This document shows positions 52,704 to 62,274 of a stretch of DNA of 64,000 nucleotides, one piece after another. The notes under the pieces are model-generated. The model saw only the letters and a list, made by a program, of their open reading frames with translations. It was not told the DNA's origin and did no database searches. The stretch is from contig NZ_CP062803.1 of assembly GCF_008801925.2 (NCBI RefSeq), forward strand, positions 3,658,001-3,722,000, read 5' to 3'. The number at the start of each line of letters is the position of its first letter. The stretch's first letter is position 1. Both the position numbers and the translations under genes were made by a program. The DNA is from Cupriavidus basilensis (lineage in GTDB: Bacteria; Pseudomonadota; Gammaproteobacteria; Burkholderiales; Burkholderiaceae).

Positions 52704-53204
52704 ATGACATTCGAAGCCAACCCCACCGTCGAAATCAAGGTGCTTGACGCACGCCTGCATGAATGGGGCCTGCCGGCTTACCAGAGCGATATGGCGGCGG
52801 CAATCGACCTGCACGCCTGCCTGGACGCCGCGCTCACCATCGAGCCGGGCACGCCGGCGCAACTGGTGCCTGCCGGCATCTCCGTGCACATGGGCAACCC
52901 CTACATGGCGGCCACCATCGCGCCGCGCTCTGGCCTGGGCCACAAGAAAGGGCTGGTGCTGGGCAACTCGATCGGCGTGATCGACGCCGACTACCAGGGC
53001 CCGATCATGGTGAGCGTGTGGAACCGCAATGCGCCCGGCACCGAGCCGATCGTGATCCAGCCGGGCGAGCGCATCGCGCAGATGATGTTCGTGCCGGTGC
53101 TGCGGCCCGTGTTCAAGACCGTGGAAGTGTTTTCCGAAGACACCGTGCGGGGTGCGGGCGGCTTCGGCTCAACCGGCGTGCATCACGCCAAGAGCGGCAG
53201 CTAG
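52704..53204 (+). CDS. dut: Deoxyuridine 5'-triphosphate nucleotidohydrolase
   Basis: Hydrolyses dUTP to dUMP and PPi. 166 aa; trimeric dUTPase motifs I-V are visible: DMAAAIDLHAC, APRSGLGHKKG, GNSIGVIDADYQG, ERIAQMMFVPV and the C-terminal glycine-rich RGAGGFGSTG. The ribosome site is weak. Its position after coaBC is typical. Confidence 0.96.
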   Translation: MTFEANPTVEIKVLDARLHEWGLPAYQSDMAAAIDLHACLDAALTIEPGTPAQLVPAGISVHMGNPYMAATIAPRSGLGHKKGLVLGNSIGVIDADYQGPIMVSVWNRNAPGTEPIVIQPGERIAQMMFVPVLRPVFKTVEVFSEDTVRGAGGFGSTGVHHAKSGS

Positions 53205-53236
53205 GCGGGAAAGACGGCGCGCTTGACGATACTGCG

Positions 53237-54079
53237 TTAGCGCGCCTGCTCGAACAGCAGTGCCACGCCGCCTGCCAGCGAGGCAGGAATCAGGCTCTCA
53301 TCGGGCCCCAGGTCGAGCGCCCCCACGCGCGCCTCACGCCAGCCGCGGCGGGCCGCGGCCAGGTCGCTGGTGCGCAGCCGGATGGCGGCGTACCCAGGCA
53401 CGGCACGGCGCACATGCTCGGTGCCGGTCGCGGCGGCAAGCGCCTGCGGCGTGGTCACCACCAGCGTGGCGCCATCCAGTGCCAGGCTGCAGATGTGATC
53501 GCTCAGTTGCGTCATCTCGCCGCCGGTCAGTTCGGCATAGGCACGCCCGGCAGCCTCCACCAGGGACGGCGCCACCACCAGGAACATCGTAGCGATGCCC
53601 ACGGCGCCGTTGGCATGCGTGGTCCATTCCGGACGCCACAGCAGCTCCGGCGTGCGGTGTTCGCAGATGAAAAAGCGCGCGCCCGGCGCATCGTCGATCG
53701 CGGCGACGCGGAAGGTCGCGGGATGCTCCGTGCCATCGTCCAGCCGCACCGGCCGCGAGAACTCGATCGGGTCCGAAGTGTGCCAGCCGCCACCGCGCAG
53801 CTGCGCCGCTGCGGTGAACGTATCGCTGCTCTTGCAGGACAGCCCCGCGCAGCCGCCCCCGGCCTGCTGCGCATCCCAGTAATACTGCCGCGTCGGGCTT
53901 GGCGCGGTGACATGCAGCAGCTCAAGATAGTCGCGCGTCAGCATGACGCAATGGTTCTGCGAGCCGAGCGTGTGGTAACCGCGCGGCGTCAGCGTGAAGC
54001 CAAACCCGCGCCAGGCTTGCGCCGCAGCGTCAAGGTCGGGGCACACCATCACGGCGTGGTCTAGCGGTTCCATCGTCAT
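53237..54079 (-). CDS. Glyoxalase/VOC-like domain protein
   Basis: 280 aa protein with a glyoxalase-like N-terminal half (LDHAVMVCPDLDAAAQAWRG, HCVMLTRDYLELL) and a second related half ending in ALLFEQAR. It matches the pattern of the Glyoxalase_2/3-type VOC family of uncharacterised proteins. The start is ATG 54079 (MTMEPLDH). It lies 26 bases after the Bug receptor gene and is probably cotranscribed with it. The reaction is unknown; VOC proteins include dioxygenases, isomerases and antibiotic-binding proteins. Confidence 0.72.
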   Translation of the reverse strand: MTMEPLDHAVMVCPDLDAAAQAWRGFGFTLTPRGYHTLGSQNHCVMLTRDYLELLHVTAPSPTRQYYWDAQQAGGGCAGLSCKSSDTFTAAAQLRGGGWHTSDPIEFSRPVRLDDGTEHPATFRVAAIDDAPGARFFICEHRTPELLWRPEWTTHANGAVGIATMFLVVAPSLVEAAGRAYAELTGGEMTQLSDHICSLALDGATLVVTTPQALAAATGTEHVRRAVPGYAAIRLRTSDLAAARRGWREARVGALDLGPDESLIPASLAGGVALLFEQAR

Positions 54080-54105
54080 CGCACCCTCTCGCTTCAATTC
54101 TCGCG

Positions 54106-55119
54106 TCAATCGAACTGGATATTGGCCTTGCGCGCCACCGCCTGCCATTTGTCGTGCTCGTGGCGTACCAGGCTGGCCAGTTCGGCGGGGCTGCCGCCCA
54201 CGATCTCGAAGCCCTGCATGGCCAGCGCATCCACCACGCGCTGCTGCCGCAACGACTGAACCAAGGCATCGTGCAGGCGCGCCACGGTCGGCTCCGGCAA
54301 TCCGGCCGGGCCAAACACGCCGATCCATGAATAGGCTTCAAAACCGCGATAGCCTTGCTCGGCCACGGTTGGCAACTGCGGGAACTGGCGCAGGCGGGTG
54401 GTGCCGGTCACGCCAAGCAGCTTGATCGTCTTGGCTGCCACATGCGCCTGCACCGCTGCATAACTGGAGAAAAATATGTCGACTTCATTGGACAGAACAG
54501 CCTGCACCGCCGGGCCGCCACCTTTGTACGGCACGTGGAGAAAGCGCACCCCGGCCTCGGTCGCCAGCGCCTCGGCGGCGAGCTGGTTAAGGCTGCCGAT
54601 GCCGGAAGACGCATAGTGGATGCTCTCCGGCTTCTGCCGCGCCATGGCGACCAACTCCTTCACGTTGGACGCCGGCAACGACGGGTTAGCCGCGATCACC
54701 AGTGGAAAACGCACCAGTTGCGAGATCGGCGTGAAGTCGCGGAAGGTATCGTAGGGCAGGTTCTTGTACGCAAACGGGTTGATGGCATGGGTGTCGAATG
54801 CCATCAATAGCGTGCTGCCATCCGGCTTGGCCCGGGCCACGGTGCTCGAAGCAATGAGGCCGCCGGCGCCTGGCTTGTTGTCGATCACCACCGTCTGGCC
54901 GAGCCCGCTCTTCAGGCCGGGCTGAAGCTGGCGTGCGACGATATCGACGCTGCCTCCCGGAGGGAATGGCAACACCATGGCGATAGGGCGGCCGGACGCG
55001 CCTGTCGTGGCGTCGCCAACCAGGGCAGCCAGGCCAGGCACGGGAATCAGGGGCATCGCGCCAACGGGCAACGATTTGAGCAGCAGGCGGCGCAGCCGCG
55101 AGCGTTGGGATTGGGACAT
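54106..55119 (-). CDS. Bug (TctC) family tripartite tricarboxylate transporter receptor
   Basis: Periplasmic binding protein of 337 aa. The N-terminal export signal includes SRLRRLLLKSLPVG, and the Bug core starts at PIAMVLPFPPGGSVDIVARQL. VVIDNKPGAGG, TLLMAFDTHAINPF and VPYKGGGPAVQAVLS are also family-typical. No TctA/TctB membrane genes are adjacent, as is usual for the large Bug families of Burkholderiaceae. Ligand unknown; most bind carboxylates. ATG 55119 is preferred over a longer frame running into the clpA terminator. Confidence 0.9.
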   Translation of the reverse strand: MSQSQRSRLRRLLLKSLPVGAMPLIPVPGLAALVGDATTGASGRPIAMVLPFPPGGSVDIVARQLQPGLKSGLGQTVVIDNKPGAGGLIASSTVARAKPDGSTLLMAFDTHAINPFAYKNLPYDTFRDFTPISQLVRFPLVIAANPSLPASNVKELVAMARQKPESIHYASSGIGSLNQLAAEALATEAGVRFLHVPYKGGGPAVQAVLSNEVDIFFSSYAAVQAHVAAKTIKLLGVTGTTRLRQFPQLPTVAEQGYRGFEAYSWIGVFGPAGLPEPTVARLHDALVQSLRQQRVVDALAMQGFEIVGGSPAELASLVRHEHDKWQAVARKANIQFD

Positions 55120-55183
55120 CGGGTACTCAGACGGATGGCGGGCGCACAGCTGCGGTGCGTAGCCGCACCCGGCCAAAACAAAA

Positions 55184-55205
55184 AGGGCGGCATCGCTGCC
55201 GCCCT
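55184..55205 (-). terminator. Intrinsic terminator after clpA
   Basis: AGGGCGGCA / TGCCGCCCT around TCGC; on the minus strand TTTTGTTTT follows. Confidence 0.85.
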
Positions 55206-55271
55206 GTATTTTGCCCGAGGATAGCACGAATTGCAGGCAAGGTCCGCTCTGCCTGCCCCTCGCGCTTTGCC

Positions 55272-57566
55272 CTAGACTTCCGCTTTCTCGTTTTCCGGCG
55301 CTTCCGGCGGTTCCTCGGCTGCCTCGGCAAAGTCCAGCTTGATCTGGTCCTGCTCGTCGAGATCCACCACCACCCGGCCACCGGACACCAGCTTGCCGAA
55401 CAGGAGTTCGTCAGCCAGCGCCTTGCGGATCAGGTCCTGGATCAGGCGCTGCATCGGCCGCGCGCCCATCAGCGGGTCGAAACCCTTCTTGGCGAGGAAC
55501 TTGCGCAGGTGGTCGCTGAAGCTGGCTTCCACCTTCTTCTCGTGAAGCTGCTCCTCAAGCTGCATCAGGAACTTGTCGACCACGCGGAGGATGATTTCCT
55601 CGTCGAGCGAGCGGAAGCTGATGATGGCATCCAGCCGGTTACGGAACTCCGGCGTGAACATGCGCTTGATGTCGACCATCTCGTCGCCCTGCTCGCGCGA
55701 GGACGTGAAGCCGATGGTGGCGCGGTTCATGGTTTCCGCTCCCGCGTTGGTGGTCATGATGATGATCACGTTGCGGAAGTCGGCGCGGCGGCCATTGTTA
55801 TCGGTCAGCGCGCCATGATCCATCACCTGCAGCAGGATATTGAAGATATCCGGATGCGCCTTCTCGATTTCGTCCAGCAGCAGCACGCAGTGCGGCTTCT
55901 TGGTGACGGCCTCGGTCAGCAGGCCGCCCTGGTCAAAGCCCACATATCCCGGCGGCGCGCCGATCAGCCGGCTCACCGCATGGCGTTCCATGTATTCGGA
56001 CATGTCGAAGCGCAGCAGCTCGATGCCCATGATGAAGGCAAGCTGCTTGGCCACTTCGGTCTTGCCCACCCCGGTCGGGCCGGAGAACAGGAAGGAGCCG
56101 ATCGGCTTGTCCGTCTTGCCCAGGCCCGCACGCGACATCTTGATGGCCGAAGCCAGCGCCTCGATGGCCGGCTCCTGGCCGAACACCACCGATTTCAGGT
56201 CGCGATCCAGGGTCTGCAGCTTGCTGCGGTCATCCTGGTTGACGCTCTGCGGCGGGATGCGCGCGATGCGCGAAACGATGTCCTCGATCTCGCCCTTGCC
56301 GATGGTCTTCTTCTGCTTGGACTTGGGCAGGATGCGCTGGGCTGCACCGGCCTCATCGATCACATCGATGGCCTTGTCCGGCAGGTGGCGGTCGGTGATG
56401 AAGCGCGCCGACAACTCGGCCGCCGCAGTCAGCGCCGCTGCCGCGTACTTGACGCCATGGTGCTCTTCGAAGCGCGACTTCAGGCCACGCAGGATCTGCA
56501 CGGTCTGGTCGACCGACGGCTCCACCACGTCGATCTTCTGGAAACGGCGCGACAGGGCCGCGTCCTTCTCGAAGATGCCTCGGTATTCAGTGAAGGTGGT
56601 CGCGCCGATGCACTTGAGCTGGCCCGACGACAGTGCCGGCTTGAGCAGGTTGCTGGCGTCCAGCGTCCCGCCCGAAGCGGCGCCCGCGCCGATCAGCGTG
56701 TGGATCTCGTCGATGAACAGGATCGCGTTCGGGTTGTCCTTGAGCGACTTCAGCACGCCCTTGAGGCGCTGCTCGAAGTCCCCACGGTACTTGGTGCCGG
56801 CCAGCAGGGCGCCCATGTCGAGCGAGTACACGACCGCCTTCTCGAGGATGTCGGGCACTTCGTTCTTGGTGATGCGCCAGGCCAGGCCTTCGGCGATCGC
56901 GGTCTTGCCGACGCCCGCCTCGCCCACCAGCAGCGGGTTGTTCTTGCGCCGGCGGCACAGCACCTGGACCACCCGCTCGACCTCGCTCTCGCGGCCGATC
57001 AGCGGATCGATCTTGCCGGCCTTGGCCAGCGTGTTCAGGTTCTGGGTGAACTGCTCGAGCGGGCTCTCCTTGCCATCACCGCCTTCGCCCTCGGCCGTGC
57101 CGTCGCCATGCTTGGCGGGCTCGGCCTGGTCCTTGCGGATGCCATGGCTGATGAAATTGACCACATCCAGCCGGGTCACGCCCTGCTGCTGGAGGTAGTA
57201 CACCGCGTGCGAGTCCTTCTCGCCAAAGATCGCCACCAGGACGTTGGCCCCGGTTACTTCCTTCTTGCCGTTGGAAGTGGACTGGACATGCATGATGGCG
57301 CGCTGGATAACGCGCTGGAAGCCCAGCGCAGGCTGGGTATCCACCTCGTCGGTACCAGGCACCACGGGCGTGTTGTCCGCGATGAAGTTCTTCAGACTGG
57401 TGCGCAAATCCTCAATATTGGCTGCGCAGGCGCGCAAGACTTCCGCTGCCGTGGGGTTGTCAAGCAACGCCAGTAGCAGGTGCTCCACGGTTATGAACTC
57501 GTGGCGTGCCTGCCGGGCTTCAACAAACGCCATGTGCAGGCTGACTTCCAATTCTTGCGCAATCAT
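55272..57566 (-). CDS. clpA: ATP-dependent Clp protease ATP-binding subunit ClpA
   Basis: Hexameric AAA+ unfoldase that feeds ClpP. 764 aa: an N-terminal Clp_N repeat domain (about 1-140), a first AAA module with Walker [16 protein letters not shown] and Walker [13 protein letters not shown], a second with [15 protein letters not shown] and [13 protein letters not shown], and the family D2-small domain at the C-terminus. The start at 57566 overlaps the clpS stop (ATGA), with GGAGG upstream. The adaptor ClpS is encoded immediately upstream. Confidence 0.97.
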   Translation of the reverse strand: MIAQELEVSLHMAFVEARQARHEFITVEHLLLALLDNPTAAEVLRACAANIEDLRTSLKNFIADNTPVVPGTDEVDTQPALGFQRVIQRAIMHVQSTSNGKKEVTGANVLVAIFGEKDSHAVYYLQQQGVTRLDVVNFISHGIRKDQAEPAKHGDGTAEGEGGDGKESPLEQFTQNLNTLAKAGKIDPLIGRESEVERVVQVLCRRRKNNPLLVGEAGVGKTAIAEGLAWRITKNEVPDILEKAVVYSLDMGALLAGTKYRGDFEQRLKGVLKSLKDNPNAILFIDEIHTLIGAGAASGGTLDASNLLKPALSSGQLKCIGATTFTEYRGIFEKDAALSRRFQKIDVVEPSVDQTVQILRGLKSRFEEHHGVKYAAAALTAAAELSARFITDRHLPDKAIDVIDEAGAAQRILPKSKQKKTIGKGEIEDIVSRIARIPPQSVNQDDRSKLQTLDRDLKSVVFGQEPAIEALASAIKMSRAGLGKTDKPIGSFLFSGPTGVGKTEVAKQLAFIMGIELLRFDMSEYMERHAVSRLIGAPPGYVGFDQGGLLTEAVTKKPHCVLLLDEIEKAHPDIFNILLQVMDHGALTDNNGRRADFRNVIIIMTTNAGAETMNRATIGFTSSREQGDEMVDIKRMFTPEFRNRLDAIISFRSLDEEIILRVVDKFLMQLEEQLHEKKVEASFSDHLRKFLAKKGFDPLMGARPMQRLIQDLIRKALADELLFGKLVSGGRVVVDLDEQDQIKLDFAEAAEEPPEAPENEKAEV

Positions 57567-57889
57567 GCTTCCTCCATCACGCACTGCAACGGATGACCCG
57601 CCTGCCGTGCGTGGGTTGACACCAGCTCGACCTTCGTTGCCGCGATATCCCTGGTATAGATGCCGCAGACCCCCTTACCCTCCCGGTGGACGGTCAACAT
57701 GATCTGCGTTGCCGTCTCCCGGTCCCTGCTGAAATACTGCTGCAGGATCATCACGACGAACTCCATCGGGGTGAAGTCGTCATTCAGCAGCAACACCTTG
57801 TACATGGCGGGCGGTTTGAGCGCCTGCTCTTTCCGCTCCAGTACGGTGCCTGCTTCGCGTTGTGGGACATTTGCCAGCCGTGTAGCCAT
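57563..57889 (-). CDS. clpS: ATP-dependent Clp protease adaptor ClpS
   Basis: N-recognin that delivers N-degron substrates to ClpA. 108 aa, with the typical [20 protein letters not shown], the HxxGKG-type substrate pocket [17 protein letters not shown] and C-terminal LQCVMEE. It overlaps clpA by ATGA. Confidence 0.96.
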   Translation of the reverse strand: MATRLANVPQREAGTVLERKEQALKPPAMYKVLLLNDDFTPMEFVVMILQQYFSRDRETATQIMLTVHREGKGVCGIYTRDIAATKVELVSTHARQAGHPLQCVMEEA

Positions 57890-58402
57890 GGCTTTATTCT
57901 AACCCTTACGCACAACTCTGCAATTTGGGGAAAAGACACCGGATTCAAGAGGCCGATGCAGCGGCCATCCAGATTCCGTGGACGCCGAAGGCATCCGGGT
58001 TCACTCGTGGGTCACTTGGACGGGAGGGCGCACGGCTTCCCGGTGCGCCCTTTCCCTCCAAAATACCATCTACAGCCGTTCCTTTCCCGCCACACCCTAC
58101 CGGGAGTGGGGAATCTGCCAACTTGACAGTGCGCAGGTTTGACAGAAGAATCGTTCGCACATTCACGTCTGGTTACGCGAGCCAAGCAATCATCCGGACT
58201 GAGTGATCCGTGAGCAGGGAGGCCCACGAATCCAGCGGCGGCGAGTCAGCACATCAAACTGGCCGCCACGCGGTGCCCGCACAGTCGTACCTTTGCGCCC
58301 GACCCGGTTCCATCCGGGCAGCGCGCAAGAACACTAGCCGGGCGCCCACTGGCCGCGGCGCTTTCCCCCGCTCGTATCCTGCTTTTTTTGTTGGGGGAGT
58401 TT
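57890..58402. other. 513 bp divergent gap between clpS and the cold-shock gene
   Basis: No gene seen. It contains a GC-rich hairpin GGGCGCAC / GTGCGCCC (58026-58050), on the plus strand followed by a pyrimidine-rich TTTCCCTCC, and a T-tract (58383-58389) next to the csp ribosome site GGGGGAG. It may hold a long csp leader, as cold-shock genes often have, but no conserved cold box was identified. Confidence 0.6.
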
Positions 58403-58609
58403 ATGGCAAGCGGTATCGTCAAATGGTTCAATGACGCCAAGGGCTTTGGGTTCATCAAGCCGGACGACGGCGAAGAAGAACTGTTTGCGCACTTTTCGGC
58501 CATCCAGATGAATGGCTTCAAGACCCTGAAAGAGGGTCAGCGCGTATCCTTCGAAATCATCCAGGGCCCCAAGGGCAAACAAGCCACCAATATCCAGGAT
58601 AACGCCTGA
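58403..58609 (+). CDS. Cold-shock domain protein
   Basis: 68 aa OB-fold RNA/DNA-binding protein. RNP1 motif KGFGFI and RNP2-like ELFAHFSAI. It differs from CspA in having LFAHFS instead of VFVHFS. ATG 58403 follows GGGGGAG. Divergent from clpS, the position of cspD in E. coli, so a CspD-type role is possible but not shown. A terminator follows at 58747-58779. Confidence 0.92.
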   Translation: MASGIVKWFNDAKGFGFIKPDDGEEELFAHFSAIQMNGFKTLKEGQRVSFEIIQGPKGKQATNIQDNA

Positions 58610-58746
58610 AGATTCGGTGCGCGGCCGCACCAGCCGTTAGAGCTTGAGGCGGCCACGACAGGATGCGGGGGATCACCCCCGGAACGGGATCGGCCTGCCC
58701 CGCCCCAAAGCACGCAGGCTGAACAGCAGCACGTAACGCATCCGAT

Positions 58747-58779
58747 AAAAAGCCCGGTCAGGTCAATGCCGGGCTTTTT
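58747..58779 (+). terminator. Intrinsic terminator after the cold-shock gene
   Basis: AAAAAGCCCGG (58747-58757) pairs perfectly with CCGGGCTTTTT (58769-58779), with T-rich sequence beyond. A hairpin of this strength works on both strands. Confidence 0.9.
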
Positions 58780-58937
58780 GTTTGCTCGCTGGTCGCGCCT
58801 TTTAGCCTGCCACCTCGATTCCTCATTGATTTCCGGTCGTTTTTGTCGCTCTTTGGTGGCTTTTTGGACAATTTTGGCTGTTTCCGCACATACAAACGCC
58901 CCGAAATGTACGTCATTAGGCGCGAAATATCTTGCCC

Positions 58938-59084
58938 TCCAGTGCCGGCACTATCCAGCCAGTAGATCAACAGGAAGTCGCCGCCAACGTGGCATTCGCG
59001 ATGGTCGGCCCAGCCGCCCATGAGCGCATGGTCCAGCCACTCGGGCCCGAACGGCGCGCCGTCGGCCTGTGGAGGGATGGCTAA
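58938..59084 (-). pseudogene. Fragment of a YafQ/RelE-type toxin gene
   Basis: On the minus strand, about 48 codons read ...FGPEWLDHALMGGWADHR, then ECHVGGDFLLIYWLD, the C-terminal core of YafQ-family toxins (DHxLxGxWxGxRECHxxxDxLLIY). The N-terminal part and the final strand with the catalytic-region Phe/His residues are missing, and no antitoxin gene is adjacent. The fragment is in frame with an open stretch of 177 codons, but the rest does not resemble a protein. It begins within three bases of the stop codon of the membrane-protein gene. It is read as a remnant, not a working toxin. Confidence 0.65.
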
Positions 59085-59461
59085 GCACTTACATCGAGAT
59101 TGCCGATTATGGCGGCAGCGCTCGTCTGCCGTGGGGGTAAGTGACGGGCCGCCCAGGAATCCGCGAGTAGGAAGGTGCCGATGAAGAACGCCACCCCTAC
59201 GCAATAGGAGGCAATGATGCGCCACCGCCCAGGAGCACGTAGAACAAGCGCTAGCAACACAAGCACCAGGCCAATCAGAGCCAGGAGACAAGCCAGACCA
59301 AGTGCGGCGCCGGCAACCGCCACCAGAGGGCCGGTCGTCACCTGGTCGATGGTTGTTATCGGCGTAGCTACTGTGTAGGCGCCAAAGGCCACGCCCAGGA
59401 GCGCTAGGCCGATACTGATGCAGTCCACGGCGCGTGCAAGCCTGCCACTGGCCCGTTTCAT
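59081..59461 (-). CDS. Small three-helix membrane protein, candidate immunity protein
   Basis: 126 aa protein with three hydrophobic segments (about 13-33, 42-76 and 80-103) and no recognised domain. It overlaps the preceding hydrolase gene by ATGA and ends just at the toxin remnant. In an effector/immunity cassette the gene directly after the effector often encodes the immunity protein, and this is the only candidate here. That role is inferred from position. It also has lower GC than the flanking core genes. Confidence 0.6.
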   Translation of the reverse strand: MKRASGRLARAVDCISIGLALLGVAFGAYTVATPITTIDQVTTGPLVAVAGAALGLACLLALIGLVLVLLALVLRAPGRWRIIASYCVGVAFFIGTFLLADSWAARHLPPRQTSAAAIIGNLDVSA

Positions 59462-60159
59462 CGGAGCCCCTCGTCAGCGACTCGCTGCGCCAGGGCGGTC
59501 CAACGCCGCGGGCTGTCTGGCATTACATGCGCATAGTAGAAATGCCCTTCCCCTTTGTTTGCAATCATTTGTTTGCCGAGCAGCGGTGCCGCCACGACAA
59601 GCTCTGCCCATGGCATGCCGGCGTAAATCGGATCTCCATGTTCAGTCAGATTGATTACAGTGGTCTTGCGAATACCCTTGTGGCTACGCAGATCGGCGAG
59701 AAACCCTGCCTCGATAGGTGACCCCACCAAGACGAGATGATCAATCACGTGCCCGGCACGAGCATATGACCATGCCGTCTGAGCCGCTAGCAGTGACCCA
59801 TAGCTGTAACCTATCAGATTGAATTGGGGAGCCTCTGCCGCCATGCCGCTTGTGATTGTCCATTCCCCGTCATCGCGTGAGCGGATGGCCAGACCGGACC
59901 GAATGGCATCGAGCAACGTGCCCGCAAATGCATAGCTCGTGCCCTTGGGAAGATCGGCAGTCACCGAGTTTGTAAGGCCAGCAAAGCAGTGGGTAACCCC
60001 GGCCTTCCGGAATGCCTCGAGTTGCGGCCGCACGTAGCCTCCATCCAGTCCGGCCCCACCCCAATACAGAGTCCCGCGAGGCCGCAGCAGATAGAACTTC
60101 ACGGGCGCGCGCTTCTCAACCGGAGTCAATGGAATTTGTATCGTCTTGATTGGTTGCAT
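59458..60159 (-). CDS. Small alpha/beta serine hydrolase, candidate type VI lipase effector
   Basis: 233 aa protein with the nucleophile elbow G117-Y-S119-Y-G, candidate acid D176 in EHGDPIYAG and histidine H206 in GEGHFYYAH, a complete Ser-Asp-His set. There is no signal peptide or membrane segment. It is fused to the flanking genes by translational overlaps: TGATG with the PAAR gene and ATGA with the membrane-protein gene. A PAAR neighbour makes it a candidate cargo delivered by a type VI secretion spike; lipases are common T6SS effectors. It could also be a cytosolic esterase, since the effector role rests on context. Confidence 0.7.
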   Translation of the reverse strand: MQPIKTIQIPLTPVEKRAPVKFYLLRPRGTLYWGGAGLDGGYVRPQLEAFRKAGVTHCFAGLTNSVTADLPKGTSYAFAGTLLDAIRSGLAIRSRDDGEWTITSGMAAEAPQFNLIGYSYGSLLAAQTAWSYARAGHVIDHLVLVGSPIEAGFLADLRSHKGIRKTTVINLTEHGDPIYAGMPWAELVVAAPLLGKQMIANKGEGHFYYAHVMPDSPRRWTALAQRVADEGLR

Positions 60160-60728
60160 CAGGCATCCTCCCCAAAAATCTCCAGCGTCATGGTCGCTGC
60201 GGTATCGCTCGAAATGCGCTCGGTCATACCGCTGTCATCCGTTCGCGCCTCGATCGATCCGCCATCGCCTGTGAGGCGGTAGCGCCGGTGTGCCAGGGGT
60301 TGGCCGGAGTTTTCGTCCAGAAGTTGCACCTGTTGGTCGTAACGGGGGTTAGAGGCCAAGAAGGGCGCTGCGGGGAAATCCGTTGTGCCCGCGATAGCTT
60401 CCTGCACGCTTGCCATTCCAGCGCTCTCGGCTTCGTCGTCGCACCAAGTCTCGCCGGCGAGAGTGGCGATAATGCGCGGATGTGTCGGGCACTTGCAGAG
60501 CACGATATCGCCATCAGCCGCCGTCTCGCCCATGAAGCTAATACGTCTCGGTCCGCCAGCCTTTGCAATGATGCCGGTGGTCTTGCAGGCTTCGCAGAAG
60601 GCTTGCCCACCGATAAGCGCTACCTGGTGGCCGGCACCGTCGCCAATGGTGAAAACTGGCCCGTCATACGGGAGGATGACGCCATCTGGTGAAAGCCTGT
60701 CGCCCACACACGCAACTCTGCGCATCAT
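60159..60728 (-). CDS. PAAR-domain protein with C-terminal transthyretin-like extension
   Basis: 189 aa. Residues 1-96 form a PAAR domain (VACVGDRLSPDGVIL, a repeated FTIGDGAGHQVALIGG turn, Cys45/Cys48 and Cys78/Cys80, H83), the sharp tip placed on a VgrG trimer of the type VI secretion system. Residues about 129-189 (YDQQVQLLDENSGQPLAHRRY ... TDDSGMTER) resemble the small transthyretin-like extensions attached to PAAR proteins, which help recruit cargo. The start at 60728 follows GGAGG. No vgrG, hcp or T6SS core gene is in the window, so this is an orphan cassette. Confidence 0.8.
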   Translation of the reverse strand: MMRRVACVGDRLSPDGVILPYDGPVFTIGDGAGHQVALIGGQAFCEACKTTGIIAKAGGPRRISFMGETAADGDIVLCKCPTHPRIIATLAGETWCDDEAESAGMASVQEAIAGTTDFPAAPFLASNPRYDQQVQLLDENSGQPLAHRRYRLTGDGGSIEARTDDSGMTERISSDTAATMTLEIFGEDA

Positions 60729-60956
60729 GGTTTGGCCTCCCAAATTGCGCTCAACTGCTTCACGTCGTGCATACGTTCTCCCATGGACTGATTGATAGGC
60801 GTTTGGAGCCCCCCTATTTATGCGCGATACAGCACTAAAATCAATCGGACATTTCTGCAAGTGCGGAGAGCATCTTCCTTATGCGTCCTATTCGGTCTCT
60901 TTCATGTCGACCTGGCTGCACCCTTGCCGGGTAGTCCCTCCTGGTACGACGGGATG

Positions 60957-60993
60957 AAAAAAAACCCCGGCGAAGGTTGAGTCGCCGGGGTTT
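60957..60993 (-). terminator. Intrinsic terminator after icd
   Basis: AAACCCCGGCGA (60962-60973) pairs with TCGCCGGGGTTT (60982-60993), with TTTTTTT on the minus strand. It separates icd from the PAAR cassette. Confidence 0.9.
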
Positions 60994-61023
60994 CGGTTCA
61001 GGCTGAGACGGCCCGAACTACGA

Positions 61024-62274
61024 TTACATATTGTCGATCATCACCTGTCCAAAGCCCGAGCACGACACCTGTGTCGCGCCTTCGAGCAGGCGGGCGAAGT
61101 CATAGGTGACCTTCTTCGACAGGATGGACTTCTCCATCGAGGAGATGATCAGGTCGGCGGCTTCGGTCCAGCCCATGTGGCGCAGCATCATTTCCGCGGA
61201 GAGGATTTCGGAACCCGGGTTCACATAGTCCTTGCCGGCGTACTTTGGCGCGGTGCCGTGGGTGGCTTCGAACATGGCCACGGAATCCGACAGGTTGGCG
61301 CCCGGGGCAATGCCAATGCCGCCAACCTGGGCCGCCAGCGCGTCGGAGATGTAGTCACCGTTCAGGTTCAGCGTGGCGATCACCGAATATTCGGCCGGGC
61401 GCAGCAGGATCTGCTGCAGGAAGGCGTCGGCGATGGCGTCCTTGATGACGATTTCGCGGCCGGTCTTCGGGTTCTTGAACTTGCACCACGGGCCGCCGTC
61501 GATCAGCTCGGCGCCGAATTCCTGCTGTGCCAGCTCGTAGGCCCAGTCACGGAAGCCACCTTCGGTGAACTTCATGATGTTGCCCTTGTGCACGATGGTC
61601 ACCGACGGCTTGTCGTTGTCGATCGCGTACTGGATGGCCTTGCGCACCAGGCGCTTGGTGCCTTGCTTGGAGACCGGCTTGACGCCAATGCCCGAGGTAT
61701 CCGGGAAACGGATCTTCTTCACTCCCATTTCGTTCTGCAGGAAGGCGATCAGCTTCTTGGCCTGGTCGCTTTCCGCTTCCCATTCAATTCCGGCGTAGAT
61801 GTCTTCCGAGTTCTCGCGGAAGATCACCATGTCGATCTTTTGCGGCTCGCGCACCGGCGAGGGCACGCCCTTGAAGTACGCCACCGGGCGCAGGCAGACG
61901 TACAGGTCCAGTTGCTGGCGCAGCGCCACGTTGAGCGAGCGGATGCCGCCGCCGACCGGCGTGGTCAGCGGGCCTTTGATGGACACCACGTAGTCCTTGA
62001 GGACTTCCAGGGTTTCTTCAGGCAGCCACACGTCAGGGCCATACACCTTGGTCGACTTCTCGCCGGCGTAGATCTCCATCCAGGAGATCTTGCGCTTGCC
62101 ACCGTAGGCCTTGGCCACGGCTGCATCGACCACCTTGATCATCACCGGGGTGATATCCAGGCCCGTACCGTCGCCTTCGATGAATGGAATGATCGGATTG
62201 TCCGGAACATTCAGCGAAAAATCCTGGTTGACCGTGATCTTTTCGCCGGCCGGAACCTTGATGTGTTGATACAT
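61024..62274 (-). CDS. icd: Isocitrate dehydrogenase (NADP+)
   Basis: TCA-cycle enzyme converting isocitrate to 2-oxoglutarate. 416 aa, the E. coli-type homodimer. Conserved [14 protein letters not shown]113 in [12 protein letters not shown] (the phosphorylation serine of E. coli Icd), the ENSEDIYAG substrate loop and the NADP-specificity region [16 protein letters not shown] 62274 follows TGGAG. Divergent from rluE, with a perfect GTCTTATATAAGAC palindrome in between. Confidence 0.97.
   Translation of the reverse strand: MYQHIKVPAGEKITVNQDFSLNVPDNPIIPFIEGDGTGLDITPVMIKVVDAAVAKAYGGKRKISWMEIYAGEKSTKVYGPDVWLPEETLEVLKDYVVSIKGPLTTPVGGGIRSLNVALRQQLDLYVCLRPVAYFKGVPSPVREPQKIDMVIFRENSEDIYAGIEWEAESDQAKKLIAFLQNEMGVKKIRFPDTSGIGVKPVSKQGTKRLVRKAIQYAIDNDKPSVTIVHKGNIMKFTEGGFRDWAYELAQQEFGAELIDGGPWCKFKNPKTGREIVIKDAIADAFLQQILLRPAEYSVIATLNLNGDYISDALAAQVGGIGIAPGANLSDSVAMFEATHGTAPKYAGKDYVNPGSEILSAEMMLRHMGWTEAADLIISSMEKSILSKKVTYDFARLLEGATQVSCSGFGQVMIDNM

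Noticed and set aside
55155..57476. 773-codon plus-strand frame across clpA
   Set aside because: Complement of the clpA third-position GC bias; translation is low-complexity His/Arg/Leu-rich and has no start context or homology pattern.
58758..59291. 177-codon minus-strand frame as an intact gene
   Set aside because: Only about 48 codons resemble a toxin; the remainder overlaps the membrane-protein gene and a terminator, so only the remnant is annotated.
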